A DNA stretch of 64,000 bases from Bifidobacterium adolescentis ATCC 15703 (GTDB lineage: Bacteria > Actinomycetota > Actinomycetes > Actinomycetales > Bifidobacteriaceae), in contig NC_008618.1 in NCBI RefSeq assembly GCF_000010425.1, forward strand, positions 1,357,946 to 1,421,945. The letters are read 5' to 3'. The position numbers and the translations under genes are program-made. Positions 46,674-56,016 of the stretch are shown one piece after another. Positions within the stretch are counted from its first letter, which is position 1. The number at the start of each line of letters is the position of its first letter. The notes beneath the pieces were generated by a model, which saw nothing but the letters and a program-made list of their open reading frames with translations, had not been told where the DNA came from and searched no databases.

Positions 46674-48272
46674 TCAGTCGTTGTTGTCCTGAGGGTCCTG
46701 GTCGTAGTTGTTCGTATCGGACACCTGGTTGACGAGCTGGCCGAGGAAGTCGGTGAGTCGTGCACGGTATTCGGTTTCGAACTGCTTGAGGCCCTTGATG
46801 TTGCCTTCGATGACCTTGGTCTGGGTCTCGAGGTTGTCGCGGACCTGCTGGGCGTAGTCGTCGGCAGCGGTACGGGTCTTCGAATCGTAGTCGAAGGCGC
46901 GCTTCTGCACTTCGGCTTCGTAGTTGTCGGCCTCGGTGTGCTTGTCGGAGAAGTACGTGTCGGCGTCCTGGGTCTTCTGAGCCAGGTAGCCGTCGCCCTC
47001 TTCCTGCTTCTGCGCGAAGTAGGCGTCGCCTTCCTGCTGCTTCTGCTCCAGATAAGCGTCGCCATCCTGCTGCTTGCCGGCCAGATAGGCATTGCCTTCC
47101 TCGGTCTTCTGCGCAAGGTAGGCGTCGCCCTCCTCGGTCTTCTGGTTCAGGTACGCATCGCCATCCTGCTGCTTCTGTGCCAGATAGGCATCGCCATCCT
47201 GGGTCTTGCCGGACAGGTAGTTGTCGGCGTTGGCGCGGGTGTCGGTGGAGTACTGGTCAGCCTCGGAACGAGTGCGGTTGGAGTAGTCGTTGGCGCTGCC
47301 GATGATCTCTTCGTACTTGCGCTGGCTTTCCTCGGTGATCTCCTTGGCCTTGGCCTTGCCCTTGTCGACGTACTGGTCGTGCAGCTGCATGGCCAGCGTC
47401 AGCATGGCGGTGGCGCGCTCCGGCTCGGTATTGGCGCTTGCCGCGGCACCTGCGATCTTCTGCAGGCTGCCGGTTTCGGTGCTCGGCTCGGACTTGGCGA
47501 CCTGTTCGCGCAGCTGTGCCTCGCGAATCTGGGAATCCTTCAGCTGCTGGGCAAGCTGCTGAATCTGCATGGCCTGCTGCTTCACCTGGGCATCCTGCTG
47601 CTGGGACTGGGCAGCATGCTCCTGAGTGAGCTGCTGGGCCTGAGCGACCTGGTCCTGCGCTTCCTGAAGCTTTGCGGTGAGCTGATCGATCTGCTCCTTC
47701 TGACGCTGAGCCACGACCACCTGCTCCTGGGCCGATGCCAGCTGACGGGACAGGTCCTCGGTCTGTGCGCGGAACGTGTCACGCTCGTGCTGCACGGCGG
47801 TAAGCTGCTCGCCAAGGTCGGCCTGACCGGCCGCTTCGGCTGCCTGGGCGGTGAGCTGATCGACCTGCGCGGACAGACGATCGATCTGCCCCTTGAGCTG
47901 CTCGTTCTGGGAAGACAGCGCACGATTGCTTTCCTCTGCCTCGGAAAGCTTGGCGGCCGCGGCCTGAGCGGCCTGAGCGGCCTGGTCTCCCGCACCAGCT
48001 GCCTGCTCGGAGGCGGACTTCAGCGTCGCGTTCTCCTGCTGCAGGGACTGGATCTGAGCATTCAACTCGGAAATCTTGGAATTGAGTCCTGCGACATCTG
48101 GGCCAAGAGACTGCGTGGCCTGTCCGCCGGCAACTGCCTGCTTGCCAAGGGCTTCCACCGTCTCGGTTACCTGATCGAGGAAGTCATCGACTTCATCGAC
48201 GTCATAGCCTTCCTTGAACCTTACGGTCTGGAAAGTATGCTCCCTAATATCTTTCGGCGTCAACAGAGCCAT
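46674..48272 (-). CDS. divIVA: DivIVA-domain polar growth protein with tandem 11-residue repeats
   Basis: 532-residue DivIVA/Wag31-type scaffold that marks poles and septa and directs cell-wall growth. The conserved N-terminal membrane-binding domain reads LTPKDIREHTFQTVRFKEGYDVDEVDDFLDQV (residues 4-35). A long Gln/Ala-rich coiled coil covers about 60-255. Residues 357-455 hold nine tandem 11-residue units related to QDGDAYLAQKT, an hendecad pattern suited to right-handed coiled coils. A conserved coiled C-terminal part with NLETQTKVIEGNIKGLKQFETEYRARLTDFLGQLV follows. Typical actinobacterial DivIVA is about 260-400 residues, so this one is long. It lies between yggT and lspA. Confidence 0.92.
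   Translation of the reverse strand: MALLTPKDIREHTFQTVRFKEGYDVDEVDDFLDQVTETVEALGKQAVAGGQATQSLGPDVAGLNSKISELNAQIQSLQQENATLKSASEQAAGAGDQAAQAAQAAAAKLSEAEESNRALSSQNEQLKGQIDRLSAQVDQLTAQAAEAAGQADLGEQLTAVQHERDTFRAQTEDLSRQLASAQEQVVVAQRQKEQIDQLTAKLQEAQDQVAQAQQLTQEHAAQSQQQDAQVKQQAMQIQQLAQQLKDSQIREAQLREQVAKSEPSTETGSLQKIAGAAASANTEPERATAMLTLAMQLHDQYVDKGKAKAKEITEESQRKYEEIIGSANDYSNRTRSEADQYSTDTRANADNYLSGKTQDGDAYLAQKQQDGDAYLNQKTEEGDAYLAQKTEEGNAYLAGKQQDGDAYLEQKQQEGDAYFAQKQEEGDGYLAQKTQDADTYFSDKHTEADNYEAEVQKRAFDYDSKTRTAADDYAQQVRDNLETQTKVIEGNIKGLKQFETEYRARLTDFLGQLVNQVSDTNNYDQDPQDNND
46941..47204. repeat. 33-bp tandem repeats inside divIVA
   Basis: About eight consecutive 33-bp units encode TQDGDAYLAQK, QQDGDAYLNQK, TEEGDAYLAQK, TEEGNAYLAGK, QQDGDAYLEQK, QQEGDAYFAQK, QEEGDGYLAQK and TQDADTYFSDK. 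Their near identity suggests recent expansion by slippage or recombination. Confidence 0.9.
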
Positions 48273-48381
48273 AAATCCTTACACCTCGCTTTGGGCTTGA
48301 TGCCTTACTGTTGTTGCTTTCAGTGTTCGACTCTAGCACGAAACCATAGATATTTTGCGGAAAAACGGTTTTTTAGAGGTG

Positions 48382-48663
48382 CTAAATAAGGAAATCAATG
48401 ACCACAAGAACGAAATAAAGCACAAGATACGCGACGTCAAAATAGATCGGTCCGAGCGGAACGGGACGAATATACTGCCGCAACCACCTTAACGGCGGCT
48501 CCGTCAGCTGGTAGATGGCGTCGAACAACGAGGCCACGATTCCGCTTGGCCGCCACGTCGGCGACAATGCCAACACCCAGTCGAGAATCATGCGGACGAA
48601 CAGCACCAGGATATAGGCGTTGACCAGAAAATGGACGACGCTACCAATTATCGAGAGAATCAC
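48382..48663 (-). CDS. YggT family membrane protein
   Basis: 93-residue protein with two membrane helices (about residues 5-25 and 72-92) around an amphipathic loop (PSGIVASLFDAIYQLTEPPLRWLRQYIRPV). YggT proteins sit between sepF and divIVA in most Gram-positive bacteria and have been linked to division-site and osmotic functions; a molecular role is not established. The start is GTG. A terminator separates it from sepF upstream. Confidence 0.88.
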   Translation of the reverse strand: MILSIIGSVVHFLVNAYILVLFVRMILDWVLALSPTWRPSGIVASLFDAIYQLTEPPLRWLRQYIRPVPLGPIYFDVAYLVLYFVLVVIDFLI

Positions 48664-48690
48664 GTTGCCACTGTATCAAGCGCGCATAAC

Positions 48691-48722
48691 AAAATGCCCC
48701 CGCTTTCAGTGGGGGCATAATC
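48691..48722 (-). terminator. Terminator between sepF and yggT
   Basis: ATGCCCCC / GGGGGCAT stem with a 9-base loop; on the minus strand it is followed by TTTTGTT. It lies in the 91-bp gap after sepF. Confidence 0.8.
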
Positions 48723-48754
48723 GTCTGATTTGTGCTTGCTCTGTGCTACACGGC

Positions 48755-49237
48755 TCAGTCGGCGAACAGGTCGTGGGCCGGACCCTTGTCTTCAGGCTCC
48801 TCGACCTTGATGTTCACTTGGGCCGGGCTCAGCAGGAACACGCGCGGAGTGACGCGTTCGATGGAGCCGCGCACGCCGAACACCACACCGGCGGAGAAGT
48901 CGACGATGCGGTATGCCACGGCTTCGGCCACACCTGTCAGGTTCAGCACCACCGGAATGCCGTCACGAATGGCGCGACCGACCATCTGCGCATCGTCATA
49001 GGTCTTCGGATGGATGGTGGTGATGCGACTCACTCTACCCCCCTGGAACGGGTTGGACTGCTCACGCGGAGCGGACGGCGTGGAAGCGGAAGCCGAAGAG
49101 GAAGGCATCGGGGTGACGGAATGATCCGAATCGAACGAGGTCTCGCCGGTGTCGACGTCATCCTCGAAATCATCCTCACCCTCGGCGACGTCGGACATTC
49201 CCAAGTACGACATCGCGTTCTTCATGAAACCTGCCAT
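48755..49237 (-). CDS. sepF: Cell division protein SepF
   Basis: 160-residue FtsZ-membrane tether. An amphipathic N-terminus (MAGFMKNAMSYLGMSD) for membrane binding is followed by an acidic linker (EGEDDFEDDVD), then the SepF core (about 75-150): ITTIHPKTYDDAQMVGRAIRDGIPVVLNLTGVAEAVAYRIVDFSAGVVFGVRGSIERVTPRVFLLSP. The core should bind the FtsZ C-terminal peptide encoded immediately upstream. It lies 30 bp after ftsZ. Confidence 0.95.
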   Translation of the reverse strand: MAGFMKNAMSYLGMSDVAEGEDDFEDDVDTGETSFDSDHSVTPMPSSSASASTPSAPREQSNPFQGGRVSRITTIHPKTYDDAQMVGRAIRDGIPVVLNLTGVAEAVAYRIVDFSAGVVFGVRGSIERVTPRVFLLSPAQVNIKVEEPEDKGPAHDLFAD

Positions 49238-49267
49238 GTATGTTCCTTTCGCGTCTACGCGTTGACT

Positions 49268-50500
49268 TTAGCGCAGGAAATCCGGAATATCGAGGTCGCC
49301 CGGATCGTTAGCCGAAACCACTTCATGCTCGGTGGTCTGGTCGAACGAGGCGACGTTCTGGTCCGGAGTGGACGGAATGTAGCTGGACAGCGGCTGCACC
49401 TGCGGCACCGCCGGAGTCTGCACCGGCTGCGGCTGCTGGGCGGGAGCCTGCACGCCGGCGGACAACGCGGACAGCGGTACCGTGTTTCCCTTGGCCGCGG
49501 CCGGCTTTTCTTCGGCCGGCTGGTCGGGCTTCTTAGAATTGGCATCGAAACCTGCCGCGATGACGGTGACACGCACCTCGTCGCCGTAGGCGTCGTCCAG
49601 GGACAGGCCCCAGATGATCTGCGCTTCCGGATGGATGGCCTTCTGCACCAGCGCGACCGCGGCTGCGGCTTCCTGCAGCTTCAGGTCGGTCGGACCGGCG
49701 ATGTTGATCAGTGCGCCATGCGCACCCTCGATGCTTTCCTCCAGCAGCGGCGAGCTGATGGCGATTTCCGCGGCCTGCGTGGCGCGGTCCTCTCCCCGAG
49801 CGGAACCGATGCCGAACAGCGCGGTGCCGGCACCACGCAGAATCGCGTTGACATCGTTGAAATCAACGTGGATGTACGAATTCGAGGTAATCAGGTCGGT
49901 GATGCCCTGCACGCCGGCCAGCAGTGCGGTGTCGGCGGTCTTGAACGCGTCGACGATGCCAATGGTGCGGTCGGACAGTTCCAGCAGTCGGTCGTTCGGA
50001 ATGACGATCAGCGCGTCGACTTCCTTGCGCAGGTTCTCGATGCCGAGCGCGGCGGAAGCGGAACGCTGCGGACCTTCGAAGCTGAACGGACGGGTCACCA
50101 CGGCGATGGTCAGCGCGCCCTGCTGGTGGGCCGCACGTGCCACGATCGGGCTGGCGCCGGTTCCGGTGCCACCGCCCTCACCGCAGGTGACGAACACCAT
50201 GTCGGAGCCCTTAAGCGCCTCTTCGATGTCGGACTGGTGATCCTGCGCCGCCTTGGCACCCTTTTCCGGGTCGGCGCCAGCGCCCAGACCACGGCTGGAG
50301 GCATCGTTCAGCGAGATCTTGACATCGGCGTCGGATCGCAGCAGATCCTTTGCATCAGTGTTGATCGCAATAAATTCGACGCTTTGAAGACCCTCCGCAA
50401 TCATGCGATTGACAGCGTTGCCTCCGGCTCCACCGACACCGACGACCTTGATGTTGGTCTTGTCGTTGAAATTGTCAGTCTGGGCAATCTCGCTCACCAT
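49268..50500 (-). CDS. ftsZ: Cell division GTPase FtsZ
   Basis: 410-residue tubulin homologue forming the Z-ring. NIKVVGVGGAGGNAVNRM opens the GTPase domain. The tubulin signature GGGTGTG is at residues 109-115. The T7 loop region reads NSYIHVDFNDVNAIL, giving the catalytic aspartates. A linker rich in Pro/Gln (about 320-395) precedes the C-terminal partner-binding peptide DPGDLDIPDFLR. The start MVSEIAQ has AGGAGACA upstream; an open frame extends 27 codons further. In this chromosome ftsZ is detached from ftsQ. Confidence 0.97.
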   Translation of the reverse strand: MVSEIAQTDNFNDKTNIKVVGVGGAGGNAVNRMIAEGLQSVEFIAINTDAKDLLRSDADVKISLNDASSRGLGAGADPEKGAKAAQDHQSDIEEALKGSDMVFVTCGEGGGTGTGASPIVARAAHQQGALTIAVVTRPFSFEGPQRSASAALGIENLRKEVDALIVIPNDRLLELSDRTIGIVDAFKTADTALLAGVQGITDLITSNSYIHVDFNDVNAILRGAGTALFGIGSARGEDRATQAAEIAISSPLLEESIEGAHGALINIAGPTDLKLQEAAAAVALVQKAIHPEAQIIWGLSLDDAYGDEVRVTVIAAGFDANSKKPDQPAEEKPAAAKGNTVPLSALSAGVQAPAQQPQPVQTPAVPQVQPLSSYIPSTPDQNVASFDQTTEHEVVSANDPGDLDIPDFLR

Positions 50501-50676
50501 TGTCTCCTGTTCACTCACGTATATGAACAACTCTATCGCAATCGCGCCGATGATACGCGCACTTTTCCAGGCGTGTACCACCGTTTTTTCACTTTTTTGC
50601 TGTCAGCATGTTCATTCTGCCTGCGTTGACCCCTTCAGTCATTTGTACACGGCTCTTCGAACATGCGTGACGGGCT

Positions 50677-51906
50677 TTAGTAGCTGGCATCCATCGGGTC
50701 ATCCCCGAACAGCGCCTCACGCTCCTCGTGCGTGGTTTCCCGGGATTCCAACCATCCGTAAGGCAGATGCACCTTTTTGGCGAAGCGCACGCGCCCCCTT
50801 GGCTTGTCGGCGATGCGTTCTGGGAACCGAATGTTCGGGTCGAGTCTGCCTATCTCGCGCCGGACATCCTCAAGATTTTCACATTCCATGAACGCACGGC
50901 GTGTGGAACCGCCCACGGGGAAGCCCTTCAGATACCACGCGACGTGCTTGCGCAGGTCATGCACGGCCATCCGCTCGTCACCATCATAGAATTCGGTCAG
51001 CAGTTCGGCATGCCGTTCGATCACGCGGCACACGTCGCCCAGCGTGGGGTCGACGCGCTCGTCACTGCCGGCGAACGCGTTCTTGATGTCGGCGAACAAC
51101 CATGGACGGCCTTGGCAGCCGCGGCCGATCGCAACACCCGCGCAACCGGTTTCGGCGACCATCGCCAACGCGTCGTTGGCACCCCAAATATCCCCGTTGC
51201 CGAAGACGGGAATATCAAGCTCGGAAACCAGCTCGCCAATGCGGGACCAATCGGAATGCCCACCGTAATATTCGGCGGTGGTGCGCGCGTGCAGGGTGAC
51301 GGCCTTGCAGCCTTCCTCCTGCGCGATGTGCCCGGCTTCGAGGAACGTCTCGTGTTCATGGTCGATGCCGACGCGGATTTTGGCCGTGACTGGTACGTTG
51401 GCCGCGTCGCACACCTTGACCACGCGTTGGATGATCTCACGGAACAGGTCCGTCTTCCATGGCAGCGCGGATCCGCCGCCACGACGCGTCACCTTGGGCA
51501 CCGGGCAGCCGAAGTTGAGGTCGACATGGTCGGCCATGTTCTCGTCGATGACGATTTTCGCGGCCTGCTCCACAATCGAGGGATTGACGCCGTACAGCTG
51601 CAGCGAACGAATCTTCTCGCTGGGTGCGAAACGGCATAGGCGCAGGGCTTTCGGATTGCGGGCCACCAATGCGCGCGCGGTGATCATTTCCGCCACGTAC
51701 AGACCGTCGGGACCGTAGCTTTCGCAGATCACGCGGAACGGCCAGTTGGTGACGCCCGCCATAGGCGAAAGCACCACCGGCGTTTCGACGTGCACCGGAC
51801 CCAGATCAACGGGCTTTATAACGGGAGGAACCGACGGCCGTTCCGCGTCGGTACGCGGGTCGAGCACGTCGGATTCCTCGTAGGCATTCACAATGCTATC
51901 TGGCAT
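50677..51906 (-). CDS. tRNA-dihydrouridine synthase (DusB type)
   Basis: 409-residue FMN-dependent tRNA-modifying enzyme. The flavin-binding start is ETPVVLSPMAGVTNWPFRVIC. The catalytic Cys lies in DHVDLNFGCPVPKVTRRGGGSALPWK. Phosphate and substrate strands follow as VTLHARTTAEYYGGHSDW, IPVFGNGDIWGANDAL and GVAIGRGCQGRPWLF. The helical C-terminal tRNA-recognition part carries RKHVAWYLKGFPVGG. An N-terminal extension of about 40 residues is present. It lies between glyS and ftsZ on the same strand. Confidence 0.93.
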   Translation of the reverse strand: MPDSIVNAYEESDVLDPRTDAERPSVPPVIKPVDLGPVHVETPVVLSPMAGVTNWPFRVICESYGPDGLYVAEMITARALVARNPKALRLCRFAPSEKIRSLQLYGVNPSIVEQAAKIVIDENMADHVDLNFGCPVPKVTRRGGGSALPWKTDLFREIIQRVVKVCDAANVPVTAKIRVGIDHEHETFLEAGHIAQEEGCKAVTLHARTTAEYYGGHSDWSRIGELVSELDIPVFGNGDIWGANDALAMVAETGCAGVAIGRGCQGRPWLFADIKNAFAGSDERVDPTLGDVCRVIERHAELLTEFYDGDERMAVHDLRKHVAWYLKGFPVGGSTRRAFMECENLEDVRREIGRLDPNIRFPERIADKPRGRVRFAKKVHLPYGWLESRETTHEEREALFGDDPMDASY

Positions 51907-51947
51907 AGGTCAGACTTGTTCCGTTCGATATGACCGATTCGGGGCGA

Positions 51948-53423
51948 TCAGTACAGGCCACCGGCTTCGGCGATCTTGACGGACTCAGGCCAAGCCTCGC
52001 CGCCCATTTCGACCGGCATCTGCGGCACGCTGACGCGCTTCTCGCCGATGCGCTCGGCGATGTAGTCGGCCACCTTGTCGAGGCTGACGCGCTCCTGCTG
52101 CATGGTGTCGCGTTCACGGATGGTGACGGCCTGGTCGTCGAGGGTGTCGAAGTCGACGGTGACGCACAGCGGGGTGCCGATCTCGTCCTCACGGCGGTAG
52201 CGACGGCCAATCGCGCCGGCCTCGTCGTAGTCGATCATCCACTCGTTCTGGCGCAGGTCGGCGGCGAGCTTCTGGGCCACGGACTGCAGGTCCGGCTTCT
52301 TGCTCAGCGGCAGCACGGCGGCCTTGACCGGAGCCAGACGCGGGTCGAGATGCAGCACGGTGCGCTTGTCCACACCGCCCTTGGTGTTCGGAGCCTCGTC
52401 CACGTCATAGGCGTCGACGAGGAAGCACATGAGGGAGCGGGTCAGGCCGGCGGCCGGCTCAATGACATACGGCACGTACTTTTCACCGGTGGCCTGGTTG
52501 AAGTAGCTCAGGTCCTCGCCGGAGTGCTCCGCGTGCGCGGACAGGTCGAAGTCGGTACGGTTGGCGATGCCTTCGAGCTCGCCCCAATCGGAGCCCTGGA
52601 AGCCGAACTTGTATTCGATGTCGACAGTGCGCTTCGAATAGTGGGCCAGCTTCTCCTTCGGATGCTCGTAGTGGCGCAGGTTCTCCGGCTTGACGCCGAG
52701 GTCGAGGTACCACTGGGTGCGGGCGTCGATCCAGTACTGGTGCCAGGCTTCGTCCTCGCCGGGCTTGACGAAGAACTCCATCTCCATCTGCTCGAACTCA
52801 CGGGTACGGAAGATGAAGTTGCCTGGCGTGATCTCGTTACGGAAGGACTTGCCCATGTTGGCGATGCCGAACGGCGGCTTCTTGCGGGAAGAGGTCATCA
52901 CGTTCTTGAAGTCCACGAAGATGCCCTGCGCGGTTTCCGGACGCAGATAGTGCAGGGAGTTCTCGTCCTCGACCGGGCCGAGGTGGGTGCGCAGCATCAT
53001 GTTGAAGTCGCGCGGTTCGGTCCACTTGCCGCGGGTTCCGCAATCCGGGCACACGATGTCGGCCATGCCGTTCTCCGGCAGCTTGTCTCCATGCTTCTCG
53101 GCATAGGATTCCTCAAGCTTGTCGGAACGCTGGCGCTTGTGGCAGTTAAGGCATTCCACCAGCGGATCGTTGAAGACGGCCACGTGGCCAGAAGCCACCC
53201 ACACGGGGGTCGGCAGGATGATGGAGGTGTCCACGCCCACCACGTCGCCACGGGTGACGACCATGGAGCGCCACCATTCGCGCTTGATATTGTCCTTCAA
53301 CGCCACGCCGAGCGGACCGTAATCCCATGCGGAACGGGTTCCGCCGTAGATTTCACCGGCGGGAAAAACAAAGCCACGACGCTTGGCGAGGGATACGACT
53401 TCATCGAGTTTGGATACAGCCAC
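51948..53423 (-). CDS. glyS: Glycyl-tRNA synthetase, dimeric class II
   Basis: 491-residue alpha2-type Gly[46 protein letters not shown] is the conserved start. Motif 2 reads [25 protein letters not shown], and motif 3 [14 protein letters not shown]. The anticodon-binding domain at the C-terminus begins around [14 protein letters not shown]. Zinc-type Cys pairs are visible in [10 protein letters not shown] and [10 protein letters not shown]. The start is GTG with AGAAGGTG upstream. It is the first gene of the long minus-strand block and diverges from the HELSH protein gene. Confidence 0.96.
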   Translation of the reverse strand: MAVSKLDEVVSLAKRRGFVFPAGEIYGGTRSAWDYGPLGVALKDNIKREWWRSMVVTRGDVVGVDTSIILPTPVWVASGHVAVFNDPLVECLNCHKRQRSDKLEESYAEKHGDKLPENGMADIVCPDCGTRGKWTEPRDFNMMLRTHLGPVEDENSLHYLRPETAQGIFVDFKNVMTSSRKKPPFGIANMGKSFRNEITPGNFIFRTREFEQMEMEFFVKPGEDEAWHQYWIDARTQWYLDLGVKPENLRHYEHPKEKLAHYSKRTVDIEYKFGFQGSDWGELEGIANRTDFDLSAHAEHSGEDLSYFNQATGEKYVPYVIEPAAGLTRSLMCFLVDAYDVDEAPNTKGGVDKRTVLHLDPRLAPVKAAVLPLSKKPDLQSVAQKLAADLRQNEWMIDYDEAGAIGRRYRREDEIGTPLCVTVDFDTLDDQAVTIRERDTMQQERVSLDKVADYIAERIGEKRVSVPQMPVEMGGEAWPESVKIAEAGGLY

Positions 53424-53582
53424 AATGCACCTTCTGGATTGAATGGTTTGGGGTCTTTACAACCGCACAGCCTACCGTCACATGCTGACAGCCCAGCCGC
53501 CGTCCCGCATGCGCACGGGAGACCATGCGGCAAGCGATCGGAACGGCGGCAGACGATGCATTACACAAAGTAGGCTGGAGAT

Positions 53583-54734
53583 ATGCTGTACCACAACCCG
53601 AATTCGCGCGGCCGGCGAAATGTCTTGCGCATCGTGGGCGTGCTTGTCGTGCTTGCGGTCATCGCCAGCGTCGCCAATTTCCTCCGCACCACCACCAGCG
53701 ACGCGGTCAGTAACGTCAAGCCGCAGATCGAAACGATGCAGGACATCCGGCAGACCGCGCAGGACAGCATCACGTTCGCGCAGAGCCTGGATGATCCGGA
53801 TCAATTCGCCGCACACATCGAAACCGTGCAACAGTATATGGACGATTACGACCGGCTTGCCGACACCAAGCAGATCAAGTATCTGCTGTCGGACAATCCG
53901 CAGGAACGCATCATCGGGCTGTTGTACCGCGACCAGCAGCGCACCATCATCGACAGCATGCGTGTGGCGGCCCATAATCTCGACGCACAGACCAAGGAGC
54001 TGCTCAGCGCGGTCGACGCGGCCATGGCGGACGATTTCAGCCAGCATGCGGCGCAATGGCTGCTGCAGGTGGACGATCCGACGCAGGTGAACGAGCTCAT
54101 CGACCGATACGGCAAACAGCGTGAGTATTCGTCGATGCGGGAAATGCTCACCGGACTGGAATCATTGCACAAGCTGCGCTCGGACGTGAAGCAGCAGGTC
54201 TCGTCCGCGGTCAGCAATCTGCACAGCGAGGAAGCCTCGGCGGCTGCGATCGCCGTACCTGAGCGCAACGGCGATCTCGATCCGGCCGGATGGTACACGC
54301 TCGCCACGAACGTGGTATCAACGATGGGCGTGCAGATCGAGCAGACCATGGAATTCAACTGCGGCGGCCAGTCAGGTGAGAATCCGAACGGATTCGTGGC
54401 GGCCTATTACTGCCAGATGCCCGACCGCACGCAGCGGGATGTCGTGCATATCCTCACCACGCACCCAGGTTGGACGCAGACCGCGCGAAGCCCTTGGCTG
54501 GTGGACATGGTCAAGCACGAGCTCTCGCACCGTTCGATCATGGTCTCCTGCGGCACCACCCAACCGACGATCGCGGCCGACCGCACCGAGGCGGTGACGA
54601 ATTCCTATTCGGTGCTGTTTTTCGGGGCCGATCGCAACCGCATCGCCGACCAGCAGCAGGGCGTCGCCGAATACGCGATGGATGCGCACAGCGACCAGCT
54701 GGCCACAGCCATCCACGATGGCAATTGCGGGTGA
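53583..54734 (+). CDS. Membrane-anchored protein with HELSH zinc-metallopeptidase motif
   Basis: 383-residue protein of no recognised named family. One membrane helix lies near the N-terminus (about 14-33, LRIVGVLVVLAVIASVANFL), then a mostly helical extracytoplasmic region (about 40-220). A C-terminal domain contains LVDMVKHELSHRSIMVSC with HELSH at 312-316. A possible third ligand is Glu336 in RTEAVTNSYSVLFFGADRN, the spacing seen in small gluzincin-like domains. Four Cys (260, 277, 323, 382) could form disulfides outside the cell. Protease activity is an inference from HExxH plus Glu. It stands alone, divergent from glyS, with GGAGAT before the ATG. Confidence 0.7.
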   Translation: MLYHNPNSRGRRNVLRIVGVLVVLAVIASVANFLRTTTSDAVSNVKPQIETMQDIRQTAQDSITFAQSLDDPDQFAAHIETVQQYMDDYDRLADTKQIKYLLSDNPQERIIGLLYRDQQRTIIDSMRVAAHNLDAQTKELLSAVDAAMADDFSQHAAQWLLQVDDPTQVNELIDRYGKQREYSSMREMLTGLESLHKLRSDVKQQVSSAVSNLHSEEASAAAIAVPERNGDLDPAGWYTLATNVVSTMGVQIEQTMEFNCGGQSGENPNGFVAAYYCQMPDRTQRDVVHILTTHPGWTQTARSPWLVDMVKHELSHRSIMVSCGTTQPTIAADRTEAVTNSYSVLFFGADRNRIADQQQGVAEYAMDAHSDQLATAIHDGNCG

Positions 54735-54758
54735 TGTGAGTCGGTTTCCGCTTGGCGA

Positions 54759-55352
54759 CTATTGCACATCCTTGAATTCGATAGTCCAGTTCTTCGCGTC
54801 GTCGCCAAGCACATTGCGCACATACTGCTCTAGAATAGTCCACGCGCGAGCTTCGGCTTGGGCAAGCAACGCCGAATCGGTTTTCGCCTGCTTCAGCATG
54901 CTTTGCTGGGCCTTATCAAACATTTCCGTTTTCTCTTCGGCGGTAATCGAAGTGGCGAAACCAGTGCTCACCAGCGGTTTGCTGAACGACTTCTCATTTA
55001 CGTCCGGATCATCCAACACGTGAGCTGGAGGCACGGTAATGATTACTTTATGACCGTTGGCATCTGGACTAATTGTTACTTTATCGGCATCAATACCGTA
55101 CTTCACGATGCCACTGTATTCCATCCACATACGTTTGTAGCCATTATTGAAAAACCACGATCCCTCATGACTGAGCTTGGCCGTGTTGTGGTAATAACAT
55201 TTTAATGTGGCCATCTGTGCGATATACGTGGCATTCGAGAAAGTTGGGATAGCTTCTTTCTTTTCCTCGCCGCACCCTACAGCAGAACATGCAAGCGTAG
55301 CAACACATAATGCGGCAATCGCACGTTTCATGGAACGATTATTCGTCAGCAT
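54759..55352 (-). CDS. DUF4230 domain lipoprotein
   Basis: 197-residue predicted lipoprotein. The signal is MKRAIAALCVATLACSAVGC with lipobox SAVG-Cys, preceded by a short MLTNNRS. The body reads LATLKCYYHNTAKL-type (ATLKCYYHNTAKLSHEGSWFF), KRMWMEYSGIVKYGIDADKVTISP and VIITVPPAHVLDDPDV, the pattern of DUF4230 proteins whose function is unknown. AAGGAGA lies six bases before the chosen ATG at 55352, which overlaps the upstream DUF4230 gene by 14 bp. Base composition is lower in GC than its neighbours, hinting at later acquisition. Confidence 0.75.
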   Translation of the reverse strand: MLTNNRSMKRAIAALCVATLACSAVGCGEEKKEAIPTFSNATYIAQMATLKCYYHNTAKLSHEGSWFFNNGYKRMWMEYSGIVKYGIDADKVTISPDANGHKVIITVPPAHVLDDPDVNEKSFSKPLVSTGFATSITAEEKTEMFDKAQQSMLKQAKTDSALLAQAEARAWTILEQYVRNVLGDDAKNWTIEFKDVQ

Positions 55353-56016
55353 GCGCGGTCTCCTTAGTGAGCTTTACGGTCTCGGCCTTCTGCAATTTGT
55401 ATCCTTTTGCTTCCACGAGATCCTTGGTCAACGCATCCACAGTTTGTTCAAGATTGCTGGCAGCAATAGAAATAATGTCTCCGTTTGTCTTGGTTTCCTG
55501 TTGCGCATCCTGCTTGCAAAGCTTGATCACCTCATCAATTTCAACGGACGGATTGTTCTCGAAAAAGTCGAGGCTGCCGCTATCAACCACGACGTCCCCA
55601 ATAGTCGGCTTCGGCAGAATCGGAGTGACGGTCTTCGCGGTATCGTCCACTTCGAACGTGATATCGCTCATCTTGACGCCAGCAGTCACCGTCGCCTCAT
55701 ATGCAACATGCCACTTGTCCTTACCAGCATTGTCTTTCTTTACAGCAACACCGCCATAATGGAATTTCGCGGTCGATAGATCGTCGATATTCACAGCCGC
55801 CTGCAACTGGCTTTCCACACTGATGGTAGATTCGGTCCTTGCATTGTCAAAAACAGGTTTAACGACACCGTTCCACACAAACAGGACAACTGCAACAGTG
55901 ACAATTGCCGCAACAGCGCCAAACAACACCTTACGCAACTTTTTTGCACTGAGATCGCCGAACAACCTATCGCAAAGACCGCCCCGCCTCCTTCGACTCC
56001 CGTCATTTCTCGCCAA
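55339..56016 (-). CDS. DUF4230-type membrane protein
   Basis: 225-residue protein with a basic cytoplasmic head (ARNDGSRRRRGG), one membrane helix (about 30-50, LFGAVAAIVTVAVVLFVWNGV) and an extracytoplasmic domain. The domain carries STISVESQLQAAVNIDDLSTAKFHYGGVAV, WHVAYEATVTAGVKMSDITFEVDDTAKTVTPILPKP and an acidic tail. It resembles the adjacent DUF4230 lipoprotein. The start is a TTG at 56016 with AAAGGA seven bases upstream. The pair overlaps by 14 bp and is likely one operon; two dyads upstream may control it. Confidence 0.7.
   Translation of the reverse strand: MARNDGSRRRRGGLCDRLFGDLSAKKLRKVLFGAVAAIVTVAVVLFVWNGVVKPVFDNARTESTISVESQLQAAVNIDDLSTAKFHYGGVAVKKDNAGKDKWHVAYEATVTAGVKMSDITFEVDDTAKTVTPILPKPTIGDVVVDSGSLDFFENNPSVEIDEVIKLCKQDAQQETKTNGDIISIAASNLEQTVDALTKDLVEAKGYKLQKAETVKLTKETAHADE

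Noticed and set aside
46941-47204. Regular repeats that could suggest a CRISPR array
   Set aside because: Repeats are contiguous without spacers and encode an in-frame 11-residue protein repeat.
46167-48389. 740-codon frame on the plus strand opposite divIVA and lspA
   Set aside because: Low-complexity Leu/Gly/Val translation of the reverse of a repeat-rich coiled-coil gene; no membrane-protein logic or start signal.
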